Part shown: piece after piece, positions 10,001-16,734 of the stretch
Numbering within the stretch: the stretch's first letter is position 1
Layout: the number at the start of each line of letters is the position of its first letter
Source of the DNA: an uncultured Bacteroidales bacterium
GTDB lineage: Bacteria; Bacteroidota; Bacteroidia; Bacteroidales; P3
Direction: 5' to 3'
DNA length: 64,000 nucleotides
Assembly (NCBI GenBank): GCA_944320415.1
Contig: CALUHJ010000001.1
Coordinates: 248,001 to 312,000 of the forward strand
Translations under genes and position numbers: made by a program
The notes under the pieces: model-generated
Databases searched by the model: none
The model's input: the letters and a program-made list of their open reading frames with translations, nothing else
Told to the model about the DNA's origin: nothing

Positions 10001-10216
10001 GTATGCTTTAACATTGCCGTCACCTTCGGATATGGAATAAAGAACCGACATTATCCTGCTTTTCATTTCGGCTGTGGCTTTGTTGGTAAAGGTCACCGCA
10101 AGAATATTTCTGTATGCCCTCGGATTAGACATAAGTTTGGATATGTATTCGACGACAAGGCGAAATGTCTTGCCGCTTCCTGCCGATGCCGAAAAAACCT
10201 TTAGTTCTGAGGACAT
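7100..10216 (-). CDS. AddA-like UvrD/Rep helicase-nuclease
   Basis: 1038 residues. Superfamily 1 motifs in order: Walker A ASAGSGKT (residues 10-17), motif Ia TFTNKATAEM, Walker B IDEFQDT, motif III IYRWNDGDW, motif IV DNYRTAKNIV, motif V IHKSKGLEYPVV, motif VI YVAFTRPK. The C-terminus has a RecB nuclease core (RPDRIMMNEKECIVVDYK). It acts with the AddB-like protein in recombination repair. The track-long reading frame could begin at a TTG at 10288, but a TATCTTTG promoter box at 10242-10235 lies inside that extension, and the ATG at 10216 puts the Walker A at the usual distance, so 10216 is chosen. Repeat array B sits just upstream of the promoter. Confidence 0.9.
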   Translation of the reverse strand: MSSELKVFSASAGSGKTFRLVVEYISKLMSNPRAYRNILAVTFTNKATAEMKSRIMSVLYSISEGDGNVKAYVDKLKEKNATLEDDDIRLKAKKALQYILHDYSNFWIETLDSFFQKVLRNLAKEIGVGSSFNLLLDDSQYLEESIKRLKTEAENNETLQNYLNILVADTTAKGEAWNYERSMMRFAGVLNKRSIAEKIKAMDTDLDELNKEVDRIKKGIKSFEERINELINGILSKCKEYNLNGEDFKGKKYSLISKLERTNGHYTTDNPLNIDEKYLDSSEWLKKNEKNPIVDNILIPLYKELFEYYKENHKKNRSKLMIVNSVYKLYLLKFVSDIYTDLLKEDDMFVLKQTSPLLSEMVGEDDASFVYEKIGNRIDNIMIDEFQDTSELSWKNLKFLIKESLSKGEECALFGDIKQSIYRWNDGDWRMLAGLSSGKSEFNDVAVESLKDNYRTAKNIVEFNNDFFSCQYKQLASEIKNQNKEEELGLIADSVVQNAKMSSEKTEGEIRFIMPDEYINTMCIEGKIDPIIFLTLNEIKYYTNEKGYALDDIILLFRNNDKLSKTAFALKEKGYNTVSDDAFTFEKSLSVNTLIRLMYYMDDNKDTLSKQWLMNQGIKHEQLENISRFSDLKDSLLELALKFVKEFEISYDDVFLFAFFDELLAYGQSNKQSLKDFLKYWEDTLSQKKVASQEIRDAIKLSTIHKSKGLEYPVVIVPFCDWKLVDNGDTLWVDNEDSSSNIKVFPSTLNQLEQIGYEKEVEQERYMQRIDNMNMLYVAFTRPKYCLSAISRTNKKNSVGSILQEYITHYDKTRLPEDDSLFYTIGNDCSNTRKEQVEQKERNNNPFEQTGKNTALRFESATGIVSYALSGKAKEYFETDKIPEENEKVQRGIMLHAILSKIKRHSDLDFALSLSDCEHTAEQKEEMKSMLKEMLAIAEPYHWFDGTYEVMNEQPLFFKDANGKCKQKRPDRIMMNEKECIVVDYKFSENRNSFGIYAEQLREYGRLLSEITERQARLYLWFTDLSSEDFKSYIEEVK

Positions 10217-10234
10217 GAATACCGAATTTTGCAA

Positions 10235-10242
10235 CAAAGATA
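10235..10242 (-). promoter_or_regulatory. -7 promoter box of the addA-like operon
   Basis: TATCTTTG on the minus strand, 19 bases before the ATG at 10216. It fits TAnnTTTG; the -33 region is weak. It excludes the upstream TTG start. Confidence 0.55.
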
Positions 10243-10280
10243 CGTATTTTTCTTTTTTTTGGAAATTATCTTGTGACAAT

Positions 10281-10355
10281 GGAATCAAGTTTCATTTTTT
10301 TAGAATCAAGTTTCATTTTTATGGAATTTGATTCTGTTGGAATGAAATCAAATTC
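10281..10355. repeat. Palindrome array B (4 x 21 bp)
   Basis: Units begin at 10281 (GGAATCAAGTTT), 10302 (AGAATCAAGTTT), 10323 (GGAATTTGATTC) and 10344 (GAAATCAAATTC), with an exact 21-base pitch and T-rich nine-base linkers. All match RRAAYYWRRTTY. The last unit reaches the stop codon of the cardiolipin synthase-like gene (10355-10357). The other end lies about 40 bases above the AddA promoter box. Confidence 0.9.
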
Positions 10356-11422
10356 TAAAACAGGTATCTGAAAGGCAATAGAATGAACTCTATTATTTTG
10401 TCGATTGTAGAGCGGCTTTTCCACTTCTCATAGTCGAATGAAGTACAGAATTTGAGGGTAGAGTCGAAGTGTTCTCTCAAAGGCGGAATCAATTCCTTTT
10501 CCTTACCTATCAGAGCCAACTCGTACTGGTATCTGAAACTTCTGTAATCGAAGTTCGCGGAACTTATGGAAAATGTTTCGTTGTCTATCATTACTCCTTT
10601 TGCGTGCAGATTACCCGCTGCGTAGAAATACAGTTTTACACCGGCCTGGTGCAGGCCTCCGAGATAGTGTCGCCGTATTATGTCGACAACGTGCACATCC
10701 GAATGATAAGGTGTTATTATTATTACGTTGACGTTTCTTTGTGCGGCTTCGCAAAGCAATTTTCTCAATACGTGACCGGGAAGGAAATACGGGGTTTCAA
10801 TCAATATCTCGCTTTTGGCTTTGGATATAAGTCTCTCGTATTTTGTCTTTATTTTTTGTCTGTACATCCCGGGCAAATCCTGTATGAATACCCAGTCGCC
10901 GAAGTGCATGTCTCTTTTTGTTCCGATATTTGTAAATGAATATCTGTTGAACGAGCGGAAACTGTCCTTGAACGAGCGTCTGAAAATGGACAAGAGATTT
11001 TTGTCGTTGGTTCTCAGGTTCAGTTCTCTCCAGTTGAGGCAATAGGCAGATATGTTGGAGGAACCTATATATCCCGTTTTGGAATCTATGATGATGAGTT
11101 TCCTATGGTTTCGGCAATGATTCTTTGACAGAAACGATTTGCCAATTTTCATTTTTCTGTAAATCCTTACTTCGGCTCCTTCCTCTATGAGTTTTTCAAA
11201 AAATCCCGTGTCTGCACCTGTTCCCCATGCATCCAACAGCAGTTTTACCTCCAAACCTTCTTTCAATTTTTCGTAAAGGGCCAGACGGAATTTTTCGCCC
11301 ATGGCATCCTTGCCGAAGCGGTACAACTCTATCCATATGCTTTGTTTCGCATTGCGGATGTCCTCAAGTATGGAGTTGAACAGCACAAGGTTGTCGTCAA
11401 ATATTTTAAAGTGTCCACTCAT
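10355..11422 (-). CDS. Cardiolipin synthase-like phospholipase D family protein
   Basis: 355 residues with two HKD motifs: HRKLIIIDSKTGYIGSSN (His106, Lys108, Asp113) and HAKGVMIDNETFSISSANFD in the second half. Such enzymes join phosphatidylglycerol with another phospholipid through a phospho-His intermediate. It lacks the N-terminal membrane segments of ClsA and resembles ClsB-type soluble or peripheral enzymes; another phosphatidyl transfer or hydrolysis is possible. A TAACTTTG box (11466-11459, minus) lies before the ATG. The stop codon abuts repeat array B. Confidence 0.82.
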   Translation of the reverse strand: MSGHFKIFDDNLVLFNSILEDIRNAKQSIWIELYRFGKDAMGEKFRLALYEKLKEGLEVKLLLDAWGTGADTGFFEKLIEEGAEVRIYRKMKIGKSFLSKNHCRNHRKLIIIDSKTGYIGSSNISAYCLNWRELNLRTNDKNLLSIFRRSFKDSFRSFNRYSFTNIGTKRDMHFGDWVFIQDLPGMYRQKIKTKYERLISKAKSEILIETPYFLPGHVLRKLLCEAAQRNVNVIIITPYHSDVHVVDIIRRHYLGGLHQAGVKLYFYAAGNLHAKGVMIDNETFSISSANFDYRSFRYQYELALIGKEKELIPPLREHFDSTLKFCTSFDYEKWKSRSTIDKIIEFILLPFRYLF

Positions 11423-11458
11423 AGGAGATGTTTTTGTTTGTTTTCATGGTACGGAAAG

Positions 11459-11466
11459 CAAAGTTA
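11459..11466 (-). promoter_or_regulatory. -7 promoter box of the cardiolipin synthase-like gene
   Basis: TAACTTTG on the minus strand, 36 bases before the ATG at 11422. A matching -33 box was not found. Confidence 0.5.
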
Positions 11467-11614
11467 CAAAAGAAAAATGATAATTGTGAATTCTTTTCTG
11501 GACTTGAGTTTGCATTATAGGATTTTATTTGTGATTTCATGACTCTATTCTTTGAATATAAGTTCCTGATTTATAGGGTGTGATTTTCTGAATCAAAAAA
11601 AAACGTGATAAAAA

Positions 11615-11645
11615 TTTGGTGAGTTGGAAAAAAAACGTAATTTTG
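11615..11645 (+). promoter_or_regulatory. Promoter of the tRNA cluster
   Basis: TTTG (11615-11618), 19 bases, TAATTTTG (11638-11645): a full match to the Bacteroidota consensus, about 40 bases before tRNA-Ser. I see nothing else in the roughly 150 bases between this and the previous gene's promoter. Confidence 0.75.
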
Positions 11646-11685
11646 CAACTCCAATTCGTGAGAGGGTCAGACCTTTAGATGAATT

Positions 11686-11775
<90 letters not shown>

Positions 11776-11802
11776 GGGTCTTGTGAATTGGGAGAAATGA
11801 AA

Positions 11803-11877
11803 CGGGGTGTAGCGTAGTCCGGTTATCGCGCCACATTTGGGATGTGGAGGCCGCAGGTTCGAATCCTGCCACCCCGA
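11803..11877 (+). tRNA. tRNA-Pro(UGG)
   Basis: 75 bases; acceptor CGGGGTG/CACCCCG, discriminator A, anticodon loop TTTGGGA giving UGG, T-arm GCAGGTTCGAATCCTGC. The C1:G72 start pair is usual for tRNA-Pro. It lies 28 bases after tRNA-Ser and is probably cotranscribed with it. Confidence 0.95.
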
Positions 11878-11882
11878 CTGAG

Positions 11883-11908
11883 GAACCAGTAAAGTGGTTC
11901 TTTTTTTT
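11883..11908 (+). terminator. Intrinsic terminator between tRNA-Pro and tRNA-Arg
   Basis: GAACCA, six-base loop, TGGTTC, then eight T. It would end the Ser-Pro transcript at least partly; no clear promoter lies between it and tRNA-Arg, so tRNA-Arg may depend on read-through. Confidence 0.65.
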
Positions 11909-11914
11909 AGGGTC

Positions 11915-11988
11915 GGTCTAGTAGCTCAGCTGGATAGAGCAACTGCCTTCTAAGCAGTAGGTCTCAGGTTCGAATCCTGACTAGATCA
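11915..11988 (+). tRNA. tRNA-Arg(UCU)
   Basis: 74 bases; acceptor GGTCTAG/CTAGATC with one G-U pair, discriminator A, anticodon loop CTTCTAA giving UCU, which reads the AGA codons that are frequent in this window. The T-arm is CAGGTTCGAATCCTG. Confidence 0.95.
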
Positions 11989-12005
11989 CTAAATATTTTG
12001 GACAA

Positions 12006-12056
12006 GATAAAACGAAACCCGTAAACCTTTGAAATGTTTACGGGTTTCGTTTTATC
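12006..12056. terminator. Strong bidirectional terminator between the tRNA cluster and rng
   Basis: A perfect 21-bp inverted repeat (12006-12026 with 12036-12056) around a nine-base loop, with A-rich and T-rich ends that provide a U-tract in both directions. It serves the plus-strand tRNAs and the minus-strand RNase G gene, which ends at 12072. Confidence 0.85.
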
Positions 12057-12071
12057 TATTGAGATTGTTTC

Positions 12072-13622
12072 CTACAACTTTATTTCTTCACCATATTTGT
12101 TTGTGAAAGTGTATTCCAATATTCCACAGCTCGCAGAGCTTGTAATATTTAGCTTGACATCGTATTTTTTGCTCCATTTTCTTTTGATGGAATTGAATAT
12201 TCCTTTTGTTATGTATGAATAAACGAAAGGATGCGTTGACAGTGATAACTGCTTTTCGTTCTGTTCCTGAGACAGATATTTCAAGTCGTTCTCTATTTCG
12301 TTTATTACTGTTATTGCCGGTTTTATGTTACCCGTTCCTTTGCACATTGGGCATAACTCCGATAGATCCACGTTAATTGCCGGCCTTACTCTTTGACGTG
12401 TTATTTGCATAAGGCAGAACTTGCTTAACGGTAGTATTGTGTGTTTTGCCTTGTCTTTCGCCATCTCCTCGGTCATTTTGTCCAATAGAATCTTTCTGTT
12501 GGATGCAAGATTCAAATCTATGAAGTCGATGACTATTATTCCGCCCAAATCTCTCAAACGTAACTGTCTCGCAATTTCCGTTGCAGCTTCACAGTTGACC
12601 ATTAAAGCGTTTTCTTCCTGATCTTGAGATGATTTTGAACGATGACCGCTATTTACGTCTATTACGTGCATTGCTTCCGTTTGCTCTATTATCAAATATA
12701 TTCCGCTTCTAATGGTTACGACTTTGCCAAAGGAATTTCTTATTTGGTTTGCTACACCGAATTGTTCGAAAATAGGAGTCTGCATTTTGTAGTTGTGAAG
12801 AATGTTTTCTTTCTCGGGGTATATCAAATTGATATAATTCTTCAATTCTTCATATACATCCAAGTTATTCACGTATATATTGTTAAACTCCTCTGTAAGC
12901 ATTTCCCTTAACAAAACTGAAGACTTGTCCATTTCGGATACTAGCCTGCACGGTGGTAGGCTTTTAGGAAGTTTTTTAATCAAATTCTCCCATTTTGACA
13001 ATAAATCTTTCAGGTCGTTGTCCAAGTCTGCCACGGACTTACCTTCCGCAACGGTTCTTATGATTATACCGAAATTTTCTGGCTTAATACTCTGTATCAG
13101 TTTTTTAAGTCTGTTGCGTTCTTCTATTCCCTTTATTTTTTGGGATACAGACACCTTGTTGGAAAATGGAACCAAAACGAGGTATCTTCCAGCAAAGGAA
13201 ATCTCGGCACTTAATCTCGGACCCTTTGTAGATATGGGTTCTTTCGCTATTTGAACCAATATTATTTGTCCTTGCTTCAATACATCACCTATTTTGCCGG
13301 TTTTTTCAAGGACAGGTTCTTTGATTTTTTTGAATTCCGTAGAATTCATGCCGTTGTTTATGGCTATTTTTGTGAATTTGTTGATGGAATGGAAGTGTGC
13401 TCCCAAGTCAAGAAAATGTAGGAAACCATCTTTTTCGAAATCGACATCAACAAAGGCTGCATTCAATCCCGGTATGAGTTTTCTTACCTGACCGAGATAA
13501 ACATCCCCTACTATATGTTTCGATTCCGATTTACCCTGATGCAATTCCACCAGACGCTTGTCTTCCAGTAAAGCTATCTCTACGCCTGTTTCATTTGCAT
13601 CAATAATCAAATCTTTATTCAC
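12072..13622 (-). CDS. rng: Ribonuclease G/E family endoribonuclease
   Basis: 516 residues, the length of RNase G rather than RNase E. It has an S1 RNA-binding domain (residues 35-120, VGDVYLGQVRKLIPGLNAAFVDV), the catalytic DVNSG motif with the metal-binding second Asp in IVIDFIDL, and the zinc-link CPMCKGTG near residue 420 that holds the dimer. It cuts single-stranded 5'-monophosphate RNA and matures 16S rRNA. It follows HU and the small basic protein gene on the same strand. A hairpin with a TAGTTTTG box in its loop lies in the 115 bases upstream. Confidence 0.93.
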   Translation of the reverse strand: MNKDLIIDANETGVEIALLEDKRLVELHQGKSESKHIVGDVYLGQVRKLIPGLNAAFVDVDFEKDGFLHFLDLGAHFHSINKFTKIAINNGMNSTEFKKIKEPVLEKTGKIGDVLKQGQIILVQIAKEPISTKGPRLSAEISFAGRYLVLVPFSNKVSVSQKIKGIEERNRLKKLIQSIKPENFGIIIRTVAEGKSVADLDNDLKDLLSKWENLIKKLPKSLPPCRLVSEMDKSSVLLREMLTEEFNNIYVNNLDVYEELKNYINLIYPEKENILHNYKMQTPIFEQFGVANQIRNSFGKVVTIRSGIYLIIEQTEAMHVIDVNSGHRSKSSQDQEENALMVNCEAATEIARQLRLRDLGGIIVIDFIDLNLASNRKILLDKMTEEMAKDKAKHTILPLSKFCLMQITRQRVRPAINVDLSELCPMCKGTGNIKPAITVINEIENDLKYLSQEQNEKQLSLSTHPFVYSYITKGIFNSIKRKWSKKYDVKLNITSSASCGILEYTFTNKYGEEIKL

Positions 13623-13657
13623 CTTGATTAGCTGTTTAGATGGTTAAACAAAAAAAT

Positions 13658-13696
13658 ATTGCGAAACACAAAACTATTATCTAAATGTTTCGCAAT
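13658..13696 (-). terminator. Hairpin terminator of the HU transcript with a promoter box in the loop
   Basis: ATTGCGAAACA (13658-13668) and TGTTTCGCAAT (13686-13696) form a perfect 11-bp stem with a 17-base loop. Read on the minus strand it is followed by a run of seven T. The loop holds TAGTTTTG (13676-13669), a -7 box for rng. RNA started there would lack one arm, so only read-through RNA folds. Confidence 0.6.
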
Positions 13697-13737
13697 ACAT
13701 GATTTAAGACACCGTCTTAATTTTCTAGAATAAGAAA

Positions 13738-13827
13738 TTATTTCTTCTTATGTCTGTTTTTTCTCAAACGTTTCTTACGTTTGTGAGTGGCCATCTTATG
13801 GCCTTTTCTTTTTTTTCCGCTAGGCAT
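13738..13827 (-). CDS. 29-residue highly basic protein, probable Bacteroidota-specific ribosomal protein
   Basis: An open frame of 29 codons starting MPSGKKRKGHKMATHKRKKR and ending in KKK; more than half of the residues are Lys, Arg or His. It begins 15 bases after the HU stop codon, on the same strand, and is too short for most gene finders. Its charge, size and position suggest a ribosomal protein. Bacteroidota ribosomes contain a small lineage-specific large-subunit protein named bL38; this could be it, but I cannot confirm that from sequence alone. Confidence 0.7.
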   Translation of the reverse strand: MPSGKKRKGHKMATHKRKKRLRKNRHKKK

Positions 13828-13842
13828 AATCTTATACTTTTT

Positions 13843-14142
13843 TTATTTTACTTGTTTTACGTTTTTCTTTACAGAATCCATGAATACCTTGGCAGGTTTG
13901 AATGAAGGTATATAATGGGCAGGAATAATGATAGTGGTATTTTTTGAAATATTTCTTCCTGTCTTTTCAGCTCTTTTCTTGACAATGAAACTGCCAAAAC
14001 CTCTTAAATACACATTTTCCGCTTCTTCTTTGGTCAAGGCATCTTTCAATACGCTCATAAATGTTTCCACAGATTCCTGAACAACGAATTTCTCTATACC
14101 CGTCCTTTGAGCAATTTCTGCTACGATTTCTGCTTTTGTCAT
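13843..14142 (-). CDS. hup: HU family DNA-binding protein
   Basis: 99 residues with the complete HU fold: two N-terminal helices (TKAEIVAEIAQRTG...VQESVETFMSVLKDAL), the GFGSF turn (LRGFGSFIVKKR) and the DNA-binding beta arm containing the intercalating Pro region (IIIPAHYIPSFKPAK). It bends and packages DNA as a dimer. An in-frame ATG at 14196 was rejected because MTKAEIV is the usual HU start and the -7 box (14211-14204) is only 8 bases before 14196. First gene of an HU - small basic protein unit. Confidence 0.93.
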   Translation of the reverse strand: MTKAEIVAEIAQRTGIEKFVVQESVETFMSVLKDALTKEEAENVYLRGFGSFIVKKRAEKTGRNISKNTTIIIPAHYIPSFKPAKVFMDSVKKNVKQVK

Positions 14143-14203
14143 GTTACTTATTAATTTGTTATATGTTATTTCAAATAAACTCTCAAATCCGAACAAGAGT
14201 TTG

Positions 14204-14232
14204 CAAAGATACTAAAAAAATGATTGTTCAAA
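14204..14232 (-). promoter_or_regulatory. Promoter of the HU gene
   Basis: TTTG (14232-14229), 17 bases, TATCTTTG (14211-14204) on the minus strand; the spacing is slightly short. It predicts a leader of about 55 bases to the ATG at 14142. Confidence 0.55.
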
Positions 14233-14282
14233 AGAAAAATATTCATTTTCAATAGTTTTAATACTGATTTTCGGTTTTTTCG

Positions 14283-14290
14283 TACCTTTG
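14283..14290 (+). promoter_or_regulatory. -7 promoter box of ssb
   Basis: TACCTTTG, 25 bases before the ssb ATG. The -33 region shows no clear TTTG. Confidence 0.5.
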
Positions 14291-14314
14291 TAGCATAAAA
14301 CAAGTAAGGTTTGT

Positions 14315-14809
14315 ATGATTGGAATCAATAAGGTTATCTTGGTTGGTAATTTAGGAAGAGATCCAGAGGTCGTGAATTTCGATCAGATAAAAAAAACAAC
14401 ATTTTCCTTGGCTACGACGGAGGTACATAAAAATAAGGATGGGGAACGAATAGAAGAAACAGAGTGGCATAATATTGTTTGTTGGAGAGGATTGGCTGAA
14501 GTTGCCGAGAAATTTCTGAAAAAAGGCATGCAAATATATGTTGAAGGAAAACTTAAATACAGAATAAGGGAAGACAAGGATGGTAACAAGCGACAATTGA
14601 CAGAAGTTGTGGCTGATAATTTTACGATATTAAGTAAACTTTATATTCCGCCAGTGCCTGCAACTGAAAAAAATAATCAGTCAAATACAGGGTTATACAC
14701 GGATTTGATAGAAGGGAGCATTGAAAACACGGATATGAGAAAGAATAATATATCGAGGTTGCTTTCGGAAGATATGGAAATAGAAAAACTTGGAGACCTG
14801 CCTTTTTAA
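14315..14809 (+). CDS. ssb: Single-stranded DNA-binding protein
   Basis: 164 residues. The OB-fold occupies residues 1-110 (MIGINKVILVGNLGRDPEV, EWHNIVCWRGLAEVAEKFLKKG, IYVEGKL). A short linker ends in the acidic tip GDLPF, the docking tail for RecQ, RecO and other partners (usual form DDDIPF). It protects and organises single-stranded DNA in replication and repair. Divergent from HU; an outer-membrane protein gene follows 11 bases downstream. Bacteroidota often have two or more SSBs; whether this is the replicative one is not known. Confidence 0.92.
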   Translation: MIGINKVILVGNLGRDPEVVNFDQIKKTTFSLATTEVHKNKDGERIEETEWHNIVCWRGLAEVAEKFLKKGMQIYVEGKLKYRIREDKDGNKRQLTEVVADNFTILSKLYIPPVPATEKNNQSNTGLYTDLIEGSIENTDMRKNNISRLLSEDMEIEKLGDLPF

Positions 14810-14820
14810 ATCTGAAACGT

Positions 14821-15498
14821 ATGAAGAAATTATTGCTTTTTATTTTTGTCAGTATCGTTTATTGTTGCGCTTTTTCTCAGGATGACAATTATTTTAAATT
14901 GCAATACAGCAATCCGGTGGGAGAATACAAATGTTCCTATAATCAAGGTTTTGGTCTTGAGTTTGGAAGACGATTTATGTTTAATTTGGCAATAGGAGAT
15001 CTGGTCGTACCTGGTATAGATGTTTCATTTCTGAACATTTCGTTCAATAAAGGTAAAGAAGAAAGTTTTTTTGTCAAGAGCATCAATTCTTCTGCGGATT
15101 CATTGGCATATTTTGCAGATGATGGTTTTATTATGTCATTAGGTCCCAAGATAGGTTTTGTGTCTTCACTTGAACTTATAGACGGCTTGATGTTGGATTT
15201 ATCATTAAAATATTTACCGACTATAATAATTACTTCAAGAACCTTGGGTAAAACACCGGACGACATAGATACCTACGGGAAAAGTTCTACTGGGCTGTCT
15301 TTTGCCAATTGTGTTTCCATTGAACCCGGTATAAGATACAAGTGGTTTTCGTTCGGAATGGAATTTGTTTTGGGAAAGGTCAACGTGAATTACGGTAAAA
15401 ACATAATTCCTCATATTGAAAACGGGACTTATTCTTTAATAAAGAAGAAGACTCTTGGTATTAATACGTTCAAATTGTTTGTCGGCATAAACTTTTAG
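14821..15498 (+). CDS. Outer-membrane beta-barrel protein of unknown function
   Basis: 225 residues with a signal peptide (MKKLLLFIFVSIVYCCAFSQ) and alternating hydrophobic strands rich in Gly, Tyr and Phe, ending FKLFVGINF with a terminal Phe as in outer-membrane barrels. The size suggests eight to ten strands. No specific family was recognised. It follows ssb closely and may be cotranscribed. Its stop overlaps that of the minus-strand gene by four bases. Confidence 0.65.
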   Translation: MKKLLLFIFVSIVYCCAFSQDDNYFKLQYSNPVGEYKCSYNQGFGLEFGRRFMFNLAIGDLVVPGIDVSFLNISFNKGKEESFFVKSINSSADSLAYFADDGFIMSLGPKIGFVSSLELIDGLMLDLSLKYLPTIIITSRTLGKTPDDIDTYGKSSTGLSFANCVSIEPGIRYKWFSFGMEFVLGKVNVNYGKNIIPHIENGTYSLIKKKTLGINTFKLFVGINF

Positions 15499-16730
15499 AA
15501 TTTTACTCTCAGCCTTATCCCCCAGAAGCCATTGTCTGAAGTTTTCTCTGTTTTTATTGAACGTATTATTTCAATGCCCATTACATGTAATATGTTGTCT
15601 AAACCAACGCCTATTTCGTGATATGGTTTATATTGACCGTAGAGGGATTTGATATAAATGAACTCATTCATCCTGAATTGTCTTAGAAATTTTATTCTGT
15701 CGGTTAGCAATCCGCATAAATTTATCTGCATGAAAGTTTGTAAGTATTCTTTGCGGTAAAAATAGTTTTGAAAATCAGACAAATTCAATCCGTAAATGTT
15801 GGAAATCAACCCATAGGATTGGGCAGGTGTAAAATACAATTGTTCTATGGTTGACCCGAATATTTTACCTCCAATGGTTTGAAGATCCAATGCAATGGAA
15901 TTAAAAAAGAATATTCTTTCTTGAAGAATAAAAGAAGCCAAATGATGATAGCTGTTATCAGTACTTAATTTCCTGTATTTGTAATTGACGCAAATCCTTG
16001 TAGGTAATTCATTCAATCGGGTGTTTATTTTTGATATCAACATTGTATTGTGTCTGTATGGGCAAAAGTCAAGAGATAATCCCATGTCACAATAATCCTG
16101 TTTTACCTTTAAGGTTTCTGTTGGAGTATCAGACTCATAATATTTGACAGAATTAATTCTGTTGTATGAAAAAAAAGGAATGAAAACAAGCCCTTTGAGA
16201 ATTTCATGTTTATATTCTATTTTTGCTTCTTGTGTGTAAGAAAGGTAATAATTTCTCCAAGGACTTATGGAATATTGAATTTTGTCATATTCATACATGT
16301 TCGGCATTGATGTATTGTCGATGTATTTGAAAGAAATAATTCTTTTTGGAATATAGTATTCTCCTGAAACCGAACTGTTCAAATCGTATGAAAATTCCAT
16401 GCCGTACTTTAATTTCCTGTCATTCGTCCCATATGCTGCCATCCATTGTAACCGCATTCTTTTGCTTAGATTTTCATTTGTTCTGCCGCTAAACTTTATT
16501 CTTATTCCTTCTATCGGATTAAAACTCAAAAAACTGTCGTAAGGACCGAAGTCTACTATTGCACAGCTTATGTATTTATTGTTCAGATATTTTCTGAAAT
16601 TATCTCTGAAGATTATATCTTGTACATATTTTACGTCTTCATCCTCTATGGGAGTGTATTGAATTTGTGCATTAACGGAAAAAATCAGGCAAGAACAAAA
16701 AACATAAGTGATGAAAAAATATTTCTTCAT
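15495..16730 (-). CDS. Outer-membrane barrel protein resembling the C-terminal domain of DUF5686
   Basis: 411 residues with a signal peptide (MKKYFFITYVFCSCLIFSVNAQ). FNPIEGIRIKFSGRTNENLSKR and AAYGTNDRKLKYG resemble the barrel region of DUF5686 proteins, which are normally about 800 residues with an N-terminal carboxypeptidase-regulatory-like domain. That domain is absent here, so this is either a short relative or a separate family. The final residue is Phe, as expected of a barrel inserted by BamA. I chose the ATG at 16730 because it starts the signal peptide and begins after the stop of the flavoprotein gene upstream (16735). Last gene of a minus-strand operon with era. Confidence 0.6.
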   Translation of the reverse strand: MKKYFFITYVFCSCLIFSVNAQIQYTPIEDEDVKYVQDIIFRDNFRKYLNNKYISCAIVDFGPYDSFLSFNPIEGIRIKFSGRTNENLSKRMRLQWMAAYGTNDRKLKYGMEFSYDLNSSVSGEYYIPKRIISFKYIDNTSMPNMYEYDKIQYSISPWRNYYLSYTQEAKIEYKHEILKGLVFIPFFSYNRINSVKYYESDTPTETLKVKQDYCDMGLSLDFCPYRHNTMLISKINTRLNELPTRICVNYKYRKLSTDNSYHHLASFILQERIFFFNSIALDLQTIGGKIFGSTIEQLYFTPAQSYGLISNIYGLNLSDFQNYFYRKEYLQTFMQINLCGLLTDRIKFLRQFRMNEFIYIKSLYGQYKPYHEIGVGLDNILHVMGIEIIRSIKTEKTSDNGFWGIRLRVKF

Positions 16731-16734
16731 CGTA

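Noticed and set aside
10217..10288. TTG start of the AddA-like protein
   Set aside because: The -7 box of its promoter lies inside the extension.
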